64,000 nucleotides of DNA from NCBI GenBank assembly GCA_009782555.1, contig WRIV01000001.1:124001-188000 (forward strand). The letters run 5' to 3'. A model generated the notes under the pieces. That model made no database searches. It was given only the letters and a program-made list of their open reading frames with translations, and had not been told where the DNA came from. The first letter of the stretch is position 1, and every line of letters starts with the position of its first letter. Source of the DNA: Treponema sp. (GTDB lineage Bacteria; Spirochaetota; Spirochaetia; Treponematales; Breznakiellaceae). A program made the position numbers and the translations under genes. Shown one piece after another: positions 24,991-34,083 of this stretch.

Positions 24991-26265
24991 TTATCGAACA
25001 GAACTGTTAAAATCCCTTAGCGCGTCCCGGTCCAGGGTAGAAAAGTAATCTTCCGCCGTTTCAGCCCGGCGTATTTGAACAATACTGCCGTTATTGCGGA
25101 GGAGCAATTCGCCGCAGCGGAGTTTGCCGTTGTAGTTAAAGCCCATGGCCCTGCCGTGCGCTCCGGCGTCGTGGAGGATCACAAAATCTCCCGGAACAAT
25201 TTTTGGCAGTGTACGCCGGATGGCGAACTTGTCGTTGTTTTCGCAGAGGCTTCCCGTTACATCGAAGATTTCTGTAAACGTCTCGCTTTCCTTCCCCGGC
25301 ACGGTGATATGATGATATGCACCGTAAAGGGCTGGACGCATTAAATCGGCCATACATGCGTCCAGGCCTATGAAGTTCCGGTAAATGTTTTTGGCATGAA
25401 TAGCCCTTGTTACAAGCCAGCCATGGGGGCCGGTAACTGTCCTGCCCCATTCGATGCGTACACCCAGGGGAGCAAGGCCGGCGGGAACAATAATACTGCG
25501 GTATGCTGTCTCGATACCCTTGGCTAGTCCCTGGTAATCGACAGCTTTGTCTTCCGGCCTGTAGGGAATTCCAACGCCGCCCCCAAGGTTGACAAACTCC
25601 ATGGAGATGCCGGTTTTTTCTTTTATCTCCACCGCCAGTTCAAAGATCATCCGGGCCGTTTCGATATGGTAATCAAGGGAAAGTTCGTTGGATGCCACCA
25701 TGGTATGAAGGGCAAAACGTTTTGCCCCCTTATCCCGAAGCAGCGGGTAGGCTGCAAGGATCTGTTCCCGGGTAAAACCGTACTTTGCCTCTTCGGGTTT
25801 TCCAATAATCGCATTTCCCGATTTTAGGGGGCCGGGGTTGTAACGGCAGGAAACAAGTTCCGGAATACCGGCGTTTTTTTCCATAAATTCGATGTGGGTA
25901 AAATCGTCCAGGTTAATCACCGCTCCAAGCCGCCGGGCTTCCCGGTATTCTGCGGCGGGGGTGTTATTAGACGAAAACATGATATCTCCGCCCTTAATGC
26001 CTGCCATCTCCGCCAGGAGCAGTTCCGGCAGACTGGAGCAATCCGCACCGAAACCTTCGGCGGCTAGGATTTTTAGAATGAAGGGATTGGGCAGGGCCTT
26101 GACAGCAAAGTGTTCTTTAAAGCCAGGAAAAAGACCATAGGCCCTGATGATTTCCCGGGCATTGTTACGGATAGCCTTTTCATCATACAGGTAAAAAGGA
26201 GTAGGATACGTTTTGGATAGCTCTTCCAGTTCTGTCTTGGAAAGAGGAAAAGTCTTTTCGCTCAT
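24991..26265 (-). CDS. lysA: Diaminopimelate decarboxylase-like enzyme (fold III PLP)
   Basis: 424 residues. Decarboxylates meso-diaminopimelate to lysine. The alanine-racemase-type barrel carries the PLP Lys in FAVKALPNPFIL. FGADCSSLPELLLA, GFTREQI, ALHTMVASNEL and the phosphate loop NLGGGVGIPYRPED follow, then the beta domain with GSLCENNDKFAI carrying the catalytic Cys and GAHGRAMGFNYNG. I start at ATG 26265 rather than TTG 26271. Last gene of a six-gene operon, 16 nt after asd, which makes the lysine role the best reading. Related fold III decarboxylases act on other basic amino acids, so substrate identity is not absolute. Confidence 0.85.
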   Translation of the reverse strand: MSEKTFPLSKTELEELSKTYPTPFYLYDEKAIRNNAREIIRAYGLFPGFKEHFAVKALPNPFILKILAAEGFGADCSSLPELLLAEMAGIKGGDIMFSSNNTPAAEYREARRLGAVINLDDFTHIEFMEKNAGIPELVSCRYNPGPLKSGNAIIGKPEEAKYGFTREQILAAYPLLRDKGAKRFALHTMVASNELSLDYHIETARMIFELAVEIKEKTGISMEFVNLGGGVGIPYRPEDKAVDYQGLAKGIETAYRSIIVPAGLAPLGVRIEWGRTVTGPHGWLVTRAIHAKNIYRNFIGLDACMADLMRPALYGAYHHITVPGKESETFTEIFDVTGSLCENNDKFAIRRTLPKIVPGDFVILHDAGAHGRAMGFNYNGKLRCGELLLRNNGSIVQIRRAETAEDYFSTLDRDALRDFNSSVR

Positions 26266-26281
26266 GTACAAGCCGCCTGTA

Positions 26282-27397
26282 TCAAATATAGCCTTTATGT
26301 TTTAACAGTTCCGCGCTTAGTACTCCCCCCCCGGCGGCGCCCCGGATGGTGTTGTGGGAAAGGCCCGCAAAGCGAAGGTCAAAGACCGGGCAGGGCCGGA
26401 TCCGGCCCACGATAACTGCCATGGATTTGTCCATGTCCCGGTCTTTCCGGGGCTGGGGCCGATCCGCTTCTTCCCGCACAATGATGGGACATTCCGGTGC
26501 GGTGGGGAAATGCGCTTCCTGAGGCAAGGCCCTGAATTCAGTCCAGATTTTTTTTACCTCTTCTATGGAAGGCTTTTTTGCACCGAACTCCAGACTGACG
26601 CAGGCAGTGTGGCCGCTGCTTACCGGCACCCGGTTGCAGTGGGCGCTGATCTGCGGTTCCGCTGCATTTATCAGTATGCCTTCCTGATTGATGACCCCAA
26701 ATATTTTGAGCGGTTCCTGTTCGGATTTTTCTTCTTCACCGCCGATGTACGGTACGATGTTATCGATCATGTCCCAGCTGGAAACGCCCGGATAACCTGC
26801 GCCGGAAACGGCTTGCAAGGTAACGGCCAGGAGCCGCTTGATTTCGTAGCCCTTCTGCATAAGTGCCCAGAGGGGAGTTGTGTAGCTTTGTATGGAACAG
26901 TTGGGTTTTACCACGATAAAGCCTTTGTCCCACCCGCGTTTTTTCCGCTGTATGGTAATAAGTTCCGCATGGTGGGGATTTACCTCTGCAATCAGCATCG
27001 GCACATCTGTGGTCCAGCGGTGGGCGGAAGCATTGGATACCACAGGAATCCCAGCGGCGGCATAGGATTCTTCCAGCATTTTGATTTGTTCCTTTTCCAT
27101 TTCCAGGGCGGAAAATACAAAGTCGCAGCGTCCCGTTTTGCGGGCTTCGAGGGCTTTGGAAATATCGTTGGCATCTTCTACCATGATTTCGCCCACACTG
27201 TGGAGGATAGGCGCCGAGGAAGAAAAGTTGTCAAGATGCCAGCGCCCCGCCGCCGCCTGGGCATAGCTTTTTCCGGCGCTTCTGGGAGATGCAGCAACAT
27301 ACCGGACCTCAAACCAGGGGTGATCCGCGAGGAGACTAATATACATCTGGCCCACCATACCGGTGGCCCCCAGGATGCCCACAGGAATCTTGCTCAT
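26282..27397 (-). CDS. asd: Aspartate-semialdehyde dehydrogenase (fungal/archaeal-type)
   Basis: 371 residues. Reduces aspartyl phosphate to aspartate semialdehyde for lysine, threonine and methionine. NADP site: GILGATGMVGQMYISLLADH. The active-site Cys is in VVKPNCSIQSYTT, and DLRFAGLSHNTIRGAAGG is near the end. Length and motifs match the type found in yeast and archaea rather than the E. coli type. The minus-strand coding has a G8 run in the codons for GAAGGGV (plus positions 26325-26332), a possible slippage point. It lies between ddl and lysA. Confidence 0.93.
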   Translation of the reverse strand: MSKIPVGILGATGMVGQMYISLLADHPWFEVRYVAASPRSAGKSYAQAAAGRWHLDNFSSSAPILHSVGEIMVEDANDISKALEARKTGRCDFVFSALEMEKEQIKMLEESYAAAGIPVVSNASAHRWTTDVPMLIAEVNPHHAELITIQRKKRGWDKGFIVVKPNCSIQSYTTPLWALMQKGYEIKRLLAVTLQAVSGAGYPGVSSWDMIDNIVPYIGGEEEKSEQEPLKIFGVINQEGILINAAEPQISAHCNRVPVSSGHTACVSLEFGAKKPSIEEVKKIWTEFRALPQEAHFPTAPECPIIVREEADRPQPRKDRDMDKSMAVIVGRIRPCPVFDLRFAGLSHNTIRGAAGGGVLSAELLKHKGYI

Positions 27398-27458
27398 ACA
27401 TTAAGTGTGCAGATTTATAGAATTTTATGCAAGTGAAGCGGCTGTTGCGGCTTTACTG

Positions 27459-28559
27459 TTAACGGCTGGTTTTTAGTTTTTTTTCCTTTTCAAACCGGGC
27501 TATGGCCAATTCTATAAGGCGGGTGATAAGTTCTGAGTAGCCTATGCCGCTCTTTTCCCAGAGTTTGGGGTACATGCTGATCTTGGTAAAGCCTGGCATG
27601 GTATTAATTTCGTTTACCAGTACCGCGCCGTCTTCTTTCAGAAAAAAGTCCACCCTGGACAAACCCGAACATTCCAGGGCCTGAAAAGTTTTAACAGCCA
27701 AGGACTGGATTTCCCGTACTATTGCACTGGGAAGGCTGGCGGGGATTTCCAATGCCGCTCCATCGGCGTCGATATATTTTGCTTCGTAGGAATAAAATTC
27801 CCGGGCCGCCTTAACTTCGCCTGGAAGGGATGCCTTTGGTTCTTCGTTTCCAAGGACAGAACATTCTATTTCTCTGCCGGGGATATTTTCTTCTAGAATT
27901 ACCTTGGTGTCATACTTAAAAGCATCGTTTACGGCGGAACAGAAATTTTCTTCATCATGGACTTTGCTTACCCCTACGCTGGAACCCATGTTGGCGGGTT
28001 TTACAAAAAGGGGATTTCCCAGTTTGGCGGTAAGTGTCCCATAGGAGGGAATGGTTTCCCAGTCCCGAAGGACAAGGAATTTTCCAATGGGAATTCCGGA
28101 ATCCCGGAGAATCCGCTTCATCACATCTTTGTCCATTCCCGCGGCAGAACCAAGGACTCCGGAACCTACAAAGGGAATGTCCGCCAGTTTTAAGAGGCCC
28201 TGAACCGTGCCATCTTCGCCAAAGGGGCCGTGCAGGATGGGAAAAATCACATCAAGTTGAATGGAATGAGAGGAGTCTTCCCGTATAGAGAGGAGGCCGG
28301 CGCTTTTTGCGGGAAGAAATGCTTCGGAACTGCCCGCGTTAAGGCTTATCTTTACCGGATCATCGGCATGGTCAATCAGATCACTGGCCTTTGTATGGGG
28401 CCGGTAAAGCCATTTGCCGCTTTTGTCTATGCCAATCAGAATGGGATTAAACTTTTCCCGGTCTATGGCTTCGTAGATATTTTTTGCCGATTGAAGGGAT
28501 ACCTCGTGTTCAGCGGATTTTCCGCCGCAGAGTATGCCCACATTGAGCTTTTTTCCCAT
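27459..28559 (-). CDS. ddl: D-alanine-D-alanine ligase Ddl
   Basis: 366 residues. Joins two D-alanines for peptidoglycan precursors. The N-terminus NVGILCGGKSAEHEVSLQSA and HGPFGEDGTVQGLLKL bind substrate; the ATP-grasp core has NPLFVKPANMGSSVGVSKV, RREIE-type residues in PGREIECSVLG, SRVDFFL and VNEINTMPGFTKISMYPKL. AGGAGG lies 6 nt before the ATG. It is 14 nt from the ATC-hydrolase-family gene upstream and 61 nt from asd downstream, in one operon. The family is long enough for the treponemal type. Confidence 0.96.
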   Translation of the reverse strand: MGKKLNVGILCGGKSAEHEVSLQSAKNIYEAIDREKFNPILIGIDKSGKWLYRPHTKASDLIDHADDPVKISLNAGSSEAFLPAKSAGLLSIREDSSHSIQLDVIFPILHGPFGEDGTVQGLLKLADIPFVGSGVLGSAAGMDKDVMKRILRDSGIPIGKFLVLRDWETIPSYGTLTAKLGNPLFVKPANMGSSVGVSKVHDEENFCSAVNDAFKYDTKVILEENIPGREIECSVLGNEEPKASLPGEVKAAREFYSYEAKYIDADGAALEIPASLPSAIVREIQSLAVKTFQALECSGLSRVDFFLKEDGAVLVNEINTMPGFTKISMYPKLWEKSGIGYSELITRLIELAIARFEKEKKLKTSR

Positions 28560-28573
28560 AGCTGCCTCCTGTA

Positions 28574-29110
28574 TTATTTCCGCTTAAACCGAATTTGGCA
28601 GATGCCGTCTCCCTTGGCGATAGTTTTTCTTAATTCGAGTTCACAGCCAAATGCTTCGGCAATGCCCCGGTCTCCTTCCATGGCCCAGTCACAGAGTTTG
28701 TCTATTTCTTCACCGGAGCACCCCTGCTTCTGCCAGGCTGATACCAGGGGGCAGTAGTGAAAGTCCACATCAAAGACATCTTCAGTTAGCTTGATGAATT
28801 TCATTTCAAATACCGCCCGGCCTGAGGGGGAAAAAAGTTTTTTCTGTAACAGTTTACAGCTGTTTTGTTTTGCCGCTGTCTCTTCTGTTCTGGCCCATTG
28901 ATCGGATACAGTTTGCAGCCCCGTCAATGCCCGGATGCCGTGGTAGGTTCCGCAGCGGTGTATGGCGGCGGGGACAAAACTTTCTGGTTTTATTCCTTTT
29001 TTTCGGGCTTCATCACAGAGGAGGTACAGCCACAATGCCCGATGTTCAAAAAAAATCCGCAAATTTCGCACAAAGAATCCATTTTTCTTTGCCGTGTTTT
29101 TTATGCCCAT
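28574..29110 (-). CDS. L-2-amino-thiazoline-4-carboxylate hydrolase family protein
   Basis: 178 residues. The C-terminal half resembles ATC-hydrolase family domains: FDVDFHYCPLVSAWQKQG, IDKLCDWAMEGDRGIAEAFG and RKTIAKGDGICQIRF. These conserved Cys, Asp and Gly positions are seen in many anaerobe proteins annotated this way. Named members open the thiazoline ring on the way to cysteine, but most relatives are uncharacterised. I start at ATG 29110 with GGAG upstream; a longer frame to 29200 overlaps the preceding gene. It begins 1 nt after the lipoprotein gene and precedes ddl. The physiological role is unknown. Confidence 0.6.
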   Translation of the reverse strand: MGIKNTAKKNGFFVRNLRIFFEHRALWLYLLCDEARKKGIKPESFVPAAIHRCGTYHGIRALTGLQTVSDQWARTEETAAKQNSCKLLQKKLFSPSGRAVFEMKFIKLTEDVFDVDFHYCPLVSAWQKQGCSGEEIDKLCDWAMEGDRGIAEAFGCELELRKTIAKGDGICQIRFKRK

Positions 29111-29111
29111 A

Positions 29112-29471
29112 TTAGCTGTTCTCCGGCATATCCTGTTCTTTCTTTTTTTTCTTGTCTTTTCTGCGGACAAAATCACTGCCGGTATTGCCGTGCATAACAA
29201 AACCGAAGGCTTTTTTTAGTATCCCCACTCTGCCAAAGAGGAGCCAGAAAGCTGCCAGACAAAAGAGAACAATTGGAATACCATAGACCACTATGCCCAA
29301 TATCACCACCAGGACGCCGGAAGCAAAACTCCCAAAGGATGAAAAAACACTTCCGATTCTGTCCCCCAGGGTGAAATATTTGATCGGAGCGCTGCTCTTT
29401 GAGCAGTTTGTCAGCAGAACTGCAAATAATGCCAGGATCGCCAGTGGCTGTACTATTTTTGAGTTTTTCAT
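29112..29471 (-). CDS. Small lipoprotein with membrane segment, unknown
   Basis: 119 residues. The signal peptide ends LLTNC, a lipobox-like site with Cys at about residue 23. A second long hydrophobic stretch follows (VLVVILGIVVYGIPIVLFCL, about 52-80). The C-terminus is very basic (RRKDKKKKKEQDMPENS), so it should sit inside. An ATG at 29477 is an alternative start. No family is recognised. It is the second gene of the operon headed by the 614-residue protein, and the following gene starts 1 nt after its stop. Confidence 0.6.
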   Translation of the reverse strand: MKNSKIVQPLAILALFAVLLTNCSKSSAPIKYFTLGDRIGSVFSSFGSFASGVLVVILGIVVYGIPIVLFCLAAFWLLFGRVGILKKAFGFVMHGNTGSDFVRRKDKKKKKEQDMPENS

Positions 29472-29486
29472 GTACATACCGCCTTT

Positions 29487-31331
29487 TTACAGGGTTTTAT
29501 AACATTCATCAATTACCGGATGGATCGAAGATAAATCAAAGCCCATGGTCAGAAGATTTTTACGGTCTGCGCTGTCTTCCCAGTCCATGTATGGATCTGA
29601 ATAGTGATCCCTAAGAAAATTGTACACCAGATCTTCCGCTTCTTCGGGCAGGGTAAAGAATAGACCTTTGCCGGTTCCTAAAACTTTACGGATCGAAGTC
29701 CGGGCCTTTGCCAGAAAGCGATCCTGATAAACATCATAGGAACGGCCCGAAAGCTGCCTGAGCCGGTCCGCCACCGACCCTTTGGCTTTGCTCAAGGTTT
29801 TATTGTTAAACACCTTTTGCTTGGTTTTGGAACGCTGCGGAGAAGGAGTAACAAAAGGAGCGGGCCTGTAACCGGCAGGTTTGGCAGGAGGCGCCGAAGC
29901 CAGGGGTCTGGGTGCCGCAGGTTTGGATACCGGTTTTATCGCTGGTTTCACTGGAACAGGCTTGATCGGTTTTATGGGCAGTACTGCCGGTCTTGGAGCG
30001 AGTTGTACGGCAGGCTGTACCGGTTTAATTTTTTTCAGAGTTTTTGCCGGCATGGTGGTCTTTGTCTGCTGAGCGGGTTTTAGTTTATACGGTACCTTAA
30101 CCGGTTTAACCGGCGCAGGGCGGCTTCCTGCGGGTCTGGCCATTACTGCCGCAGGCCGGGTAACCTTTTCTGGTTTCGGGGCAATCTTAGGCACCGTCCT
30201 TGATTTTGTCTTGGGGGCGATCTTGGGCTGAATCTTTTTCTGTTCCTTTGTTTTTGCCGGCGCAGTTTTTGGTTTTGCCTTGATCTGTTTTTCAACGGGC
30301 TTTGATTGAATTTGTTTAGTTTCGGTATTGGGCGGTAATTTTTGCTGCTGATTAGCCAAAATACGTTTAAGTGAATTCCAGTTTCGCTGGAGGTATAAAT
30401 CACCCTGGATAGAATAGTAATAACCGGTTACAAGGATGCTCATTATGGAAGCAAGAATTTCATCGTCCCGGTTTTTGGCCTTTTGCCCTTGGCGTATGGC
30501 CATGTAGACTTCGTAGTTCTTTTTTCCGTATTTGCGGGAATAAAGAAAAAGGATCCGTTCAAAGGCGGGGTCATCTACATTGTTCCAGTATTTAACACAA
30601 TATGCGAGGATTTGATCTTCGACACGGGAAAAGTAAGGTATCTCGATCCGGGCCAAATCGTCGGCAGAAAAAACCACAGAAGAAAGATCGATGAGCGGCA
30701 AATGGGTTCCGTACTTTTTCTGGTAGTAGTAACTGTCCCAATCGGCCTTGACCAGGGCCTGCAGGGCTTTATCTTCAGCTTTGCGCTGGGCTTCGGATCG
30801 GCGCCGCCGTTCTTCTTCCACCACCGAAAGGGTATCCGTCAGGTATGCCCTGATTAATTCCGTAGCCCTGGCAATGGATTTAATTTTAAGATCCAGAACG
30901 CTGGCATAGCGGAAAAAACGCTCCATTCCTGCCATGGCCTCGTAACGTTCCGGTGAAAGGAATTTCAGTATCTCTTCCGCTGTTTTTATGGTGGAGTATA
31001 CATCTTTTTCGTTAAAGGTTTCGGCCTTTTCGGCAATGATCAAAAGGACCTGTTTCACCCGTTCCAAAGAACGGGCCCCCAGCATCCGGTAACCTCTGGC
31101 CAAGAGGCTTCGGAAAGCCGGATCATGGCTGCGATAGCAGCGGAGGAGCCAGGTACGGAATTTATCATCGGGATAACGGACCACAAGCCGGTTTTGATAG
31201 ATCCACATGGCATCCCGGGACTGGCTTATGGATCGGAGGTAATAGTATCGTTCTATATCAGGATCGTGATCAGGCAGCAGGTTCGGATATTCCAGCCGTA
31301 GCAGCTCATCCTGAATCTCGGTAATATCCAT
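29487..31331 (-). CDS. Unknown 614-residue protein with Lys/Pro/Ala-rich linker
   Basis: Three parts are visible. Residues about 1-345 are a soluble helical region with many Tyr and Arg (ERYYYLRSISQSRDAMWIYQ). Residues about 345-520 are a low-complexity linker of Lys, Pro, Ala and Thr with KPAIKP and KPVKVP-like units. The last ~90 residues are again globular (SVADRLRQLSGRSYDVYQ). There is no signal peptide or membrane segment. I start at ATG 31331 because a near-consensus promoter places the -10 box 7 nt upstream; ATG 31340 overlaps that box. It heads the operon that also has ddl, asd and lysA. Such linkers are common in proteins that bind nucleic acid or the cell wall; no function is claimed. 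Confidence 0.7.
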   Translation of the reverse strand: MDITEIQDELLRLEYPNLLPDHDPDIERYYYLRSISQSRDAMWIYQNRLVVRYPDDKFRTWLLRCYRSHDPAFRSLLARGYRMLGARSLERVKQVLLIIAEKAETFNEKDVYSTIKTAEEILKFLSPERYEAMAGMERFFRYASVLDLKIKSIARATELIRAYLTDTLSVVEEERRRRSEAQRKAEDKALQALVKADWDSYYYQKKYGTHLPLIDLSSVVFSADDLARIEIPYFSRVEDQILAYCVKYWNNVDDPAFERILFLYSRKYGKKNYEVYMAIRQGQKAKNRDDEILASIMSILVTGYYYSIQGDLYLQRNWNSLKRILANQQQKLPPNTETKQIQSKPVEKQIKAKPKTAPAKTKEQKKIQPKIAPKTKSRTVPKIAPKPEKVTRPAAVMARPAGSRPAPVKPVKVPYKLKPAQQTKTTMPAKTLKKIKPVQPAVQLAPRPAVLPIKPIKPVPVKPAIKPVSKPAAPRPLASAPPAKPAGYRPAPFVTPSPQRSKTKQKVFNNKTLSKAKGSVADRLRQLSGRSYDVYQDRFLAKARTSIRKVLGTGKGLFFTLPEEAEDLVYNFLRDHYSDPYMDWEDSADRKNLLTMGFDLSSIHPVIDECYKTL

Positions 31332-31338
31332 TGCCGGC

Positions 31339-31367
31339 ATTATAGATTGAATCAATATCTATGTCTA
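31339..31367 (-). promoter_or_regulatory. Near-consensus promoter of the ddl-asd-lysA operon, leaderless
   Basis: Minus strand: TAGACA (31367-31362), 17-nt spacer, TATAAT (31344-31339), then 7 nt to ATG 31331. There is no ribosome site, so transcription likely starts at the ATG. It is squeezed into about 50 nt between divergent genes. Confidence 0.65.
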
Positions 31368-31381
31368 TGGTAGGATTCATT

Positions 31382-32446
31382 ATGATGATCAAAACTGCGG
31401 TTTTTTCTATTTTTATTTCGGTGGTATTTATGTCTTGTTCCGAAAAATGGCCTTCCCGGATAAGCGTGAACGAAGCTTCCGCCCAAAGTTCTCCCGGTAA
31501 TGCCGTCCTGGGGGACGGTCTTTTTGCCCGGTTCAACACCAACAAGGGCGAAATCCTTGTAAGGCTGGAATTTGAAAAGGCGCCCCTGACGGTTTGTAAC
31601 TTTGCGGCCCTGACAGAGGGAAAAATGAATATTTGCGGCGGTAAACCTTTTTATAACGGCCTTACATTTCACCGGGTGGAACCGAATTTTATGATCCAGG
31701 GCGGAGATCCTCTGGGCAATGGCAGGGGCGGTCCCGGGTATCAGTTTCCCGATGAATTCGATCCAACCCTGCGGCATGATGGCCCGGGGACGCTTTCCAT
31801 GGCGAATGCGGGGCCCGGCACCAATGGAAGTCAGTTCTTTATCACTCACAAGGAAACTCCCTGGCTGGACGATCGCCATGCGGTGTTTGGCAAAGTGATC
31901 TCGGGCCAGCAGGTAGTAAATGCCATCCGGGCGGGCGATCAAATCATTGATGTTACCATAGTACGAAACGGAAGCGCAGCCCAGGCATTCAGGACGGATC
32001 AGGCGGCCTTTGATAATCTCCTTTCCAGAATCGCAGAGGCAGCGGCCGCCAAAGCGAAGGCCCAGCGGGATGCGGACCTTGCCCGGGTAGGCGCTAAGTA
32101 TCCCGGTCTCCAGACCGACGCCAACGGTGTTCAGTACCTGATCCAGAAACAGGGAACCGGTCCCAGTCCGAAACAGGGCAGTACCGTGTCGATCAACTAT
32201 AAGGGAATGTTCATTTCCGGCGAAGTGTTTGATGCTTCCGAGGTTCACGGAAGTCCCATCGTATTTCAGGCAGGCATGGGTAAGGTGATTTCCGGCTGGG
32301 ACAAAACCGTCTTAGAGATGAAACTGGGAGAAAAACGGCTTGTGGTGATACCTCCGGAATTGGCCTATGGTGAACGGGGTGCCGGCGGCGTAATTCCTCC
32401 CAATGCCTTTCTGGTGTTTGAAATGGAGCTGGTGGGAATTGAATGA
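31382..32446 (+). CDS. Cyclophilin-FKBP dual peptidyl-prolyl isomerase lipoprotein
   Basis: 354 residues. The signal peptide ends FMSC (Cys19, lipoprotein). Residues about 45-200 are a cyclophilin domain: [40 protein letters not shown] and HAVFGKV, with the catalytic Arg in FHRV. A short Ala-rich helix leads to an FKBP domain (about 245-354): [38 protein letters not shown] and [19 protein letters not shown]. Both folds catalyse proline isomerisation; placed outside the inner membrane, the protein should help fold envelope proteins. Cyclophilin-FKBP fusions are known in treponemes. I start at ATG 31382 (AGGA 6 nt upstream). The last 8 nt overlap the next gene. Confidence 0.93.
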   Translation: MMIKTAVFSIFISVVFMSCSEKWPSRISVNEASAQSSPGNAVLGDGLFARFNTNKGEILVRLEFEKAPLTVCNFAALTEGKMNICGGKPFYNGLTFHRVEPNFMIQGGDPLGNGRGGPGYQFPDEFDPTLRHDGPGTLSMANAGPGTNGSQFFITHKETPWLDDRHAVFGKVISGQQVVNAIRAGDQIIDVTIVRNGSAAQAFRTDQAAFDNLLSRIAEAAAAKAKAQRDADLARVGAKYPGLQTDANGVQYLIQKQGTGPSPKQGSTVSINYKGMFISGEVFDASEVHGSPIVFQAGMGKVISGWDKTVLEMKLGEKRLVVIPPELAYGERGAGGVIPPNAFLVFEMELVGIE

Positions 32447-32933
32447 TCAAAAGGGATCCGCCGGACTTCTGATACCCGCCGCAGTTTTTGTCTACGATTG
32501 TTCCCGGCTTGTTTTTTTGCTGCTGGTAGTTTATTTAAGGCCGGGAGTGGATTTTGGTTTTCCTTTGATGATGTTCATTGCGCCAAATGCCCTTTTTCCC
32601 CTGATGTCTTTTTTTCTGCTGATCCATTTTGATGGATTAAGCCTTCAGTTGAGGCGGGCTTATATACCTCTTTATATAACGGGCAAGTTTCTTGCCGCTC
32701 TTTGTGTAACAATATGGCTGCTTTTTTCTTTAAGGCAAATGCCTAACCCGTCCAATGTTTTACTGGCCCTGTGTATATGCGGAGCCGATCTTGGTACAAT
32801 TATGGGAATGGCCCTGCGAAACGAAGATAATCCGCAGGAAATGACAGTACAGGAAATGCCAATAAAAATAGAAACCATGGAAATATCCGCTTCTGCTGCT
32901 TCGACGGCGGAAACAGCGGAAGGAGGCGAGTGA
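32439..32933 (+). CDS. Small multi-spanning membrane protein, unknown
   Basis: 164 residues from a TTG start at 32439, preceded by GGTGGGA. Hydrophobic segments lie at about 8-30, 36-58, 74-95 and 100-120. After the last one comes an acidic, Thr- and Ala-rich tail ([17 protein letters not shown]). No family is recognised. It overlaps the PPIase by 8 nt and the MinD-like gene by one base (TGATG), so the three form a tightly coupled operon. It may be the membrane partner of the downstream ATPase, which is inference from coupling only. Confidence 0.65.
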   Translation: MNDQKGSAGLLIPAAVFVYDCSRLVFLLLVVYLRPGVDFGFPLMMFIAPNALFPLMSFFLLIHFDGLSLQLRRAYIPLYITGKFLAALCVTIWLLFSLRQMPNPSNVLLALCICGADLGTIMGMALRNEDNPQEMTVQEMPIKIETMEISASAASTAETAEGGE

Positions 32934-34063
32934 TGCGTATTATTCCCATTGCCAGCGGTAAAGGAGGGGTGGGTAAATCCCTGGTGGCAGCAAATCTGGC
33001 GGTGGCCCTGGCCCAGACAGGACAGCGGGTAGTGCTGGCCGATTTGGATCTGGGGGCGTCGAACCTCCATTTGGTGCTGGGTTTTCGTTCACCTGCCAAG
33101 GGGATAGGAACCTTTCTTCATAATACTAAGTCTGATTTTACACAGATCATTGCTAAAACCGATGTCCGGGGCCTGCGTTTTATTCCCGGCGATCAGGAAA
33201 TGCCAGGTATGGCAAACTTAAAATCTTTTCAGCGTAATGCTCTGGTCAGGCGGCTTCTTACCCTTGAATCGGATACGGATATTTTGATCCTTGATTTGGG
33301 TGCGGGAACGCATCAATCCATTCTGGATTTTTTTCTTCTGTCGGGCCAGGGGATTGTGGTCAGTTCCCCCGCAGTTACCGCCACCCTTAATGCCTATGTG
33401 TTTTTAAAGAACACAGTTTTCCGGCTTATGTATACAGTGTTTACCAAAGGAACCGAGGCGCACAACTATCTGGAACAAGCCCGCAAGGACAGTTCGGGAA
33501 ATCAGCATCTGTATATACCCCAGATGCTTAAGGAAATTGCCGCCGTCGATCCGGAGTCCCATAAAAAATTTGTCGATGCGGTGTCCCACTTTCATCCTCG
33601 GCTGATCATGAACATGATCGAAGACCCCAAGGATGCCGATGTGTCCATGAAGATACGCCGGTCCTGCGAAGAATATCTGGATATCAAAGTGGAACACCTT
33701 GGAATAATGTACCGCGATGGAATCCAGGATACGGCCCTGTCTTCCCGTCTGCCGGTGGTGCTTTATAAACCCCAGTCGATAATTTCCCAGGCAATTTATC
33801 GCATTGCCGACAAGATCGTTGAATCCCAGGAAGAAAATTTTACCCTGACCAGCGAAGCCATCGACGAAAGTTTTCAGGAGGCAAGCCTGGAAGCGGAGAT
33901 CGATTTTGAAAACAAGATGGAATATGTGGAAGAACTGCTCCACACAGGAGCCCTTACCCAGGGAGATCTGCTGGAGACCGTCAAATCCCAGCAATTGGAA
34001 ATATCAAAACTTAAAAAAGAAAATAACTTTTTAAAGCACAAGCTGACCCAGAAGTTAAACTGA
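32933..34063 (+). CDS. MinD/ParA-superfamily ATPase, FlhG-like
   Basis: 376 residues. The deviant Walker A is ASGKGGVGKSLVAANLA, the A' motif VVLADLDLGASNLHL, and Walker B ILILDLGAGTHQSIL, so a dimerising ATPase of the MinD/FlhG kind. Residues about 265-376 are an added helical region ending in a coiled coil (LEISKLKKENNFLKHKL). MinD and FlhG relatives place the division site or set flagellar number and position; with no flagellar or min genes nearby the target is unknown. AGGAGG lies 6 nt before ATG 32933. There is an insertion of ~100 residues in the middle (FTKGTEAHNYLEQARK onward) not typical of MinD. Confidence 0.85.
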   Translation: MRIIPIASGKGGVGKSLVAANLAVALAQTGQRVVLADLDLGASNLHLVLGFRSPAKGIGTFLHNTKSDFTQIIAKTDVRGLRFIPGDQEMPGMANLKSFQRNALVRRLLTLESDTDILILDLGAGTHQSILDFFLLSGQGIVVSSPAVTATLNAYVFLKNTVFRLMYTVFTKGTEAHNYLEQARKDSSGNQHLYIPQMLKEIAAVDPESHKKFVDAVSHFHPRLIMNMIEDPKDADVSMKIRRSCEEYLDIKVEHLGIMYRDGIQDTALSSRLPVVLYKPQSIISQAIYRIADKIVESQEENFTLTSEAIDESFQEASLEAEIDFENKMEYVEELLHTGALTQGDLLETVKSQQLEISKLKKENNFLKHKLTQKLN

Positions 34064-34083
34064 ATTTAGGTGTACACAAGGGT

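Noticed and set aside
26354-27436. 360-codon open frame antisense to asd
   Set aside because: It mirrors a clear asd gene in a GC-rich region, has no family features, and its length follows from codon bias.
31352-32248. 298-codon open frame antisense to the cyclophilin-FKBP gene
   Set aside because: Both isomerase domains are unmistakable on the plus strand; the antisense frame is His/Gly/Lys-rich with no pattern.
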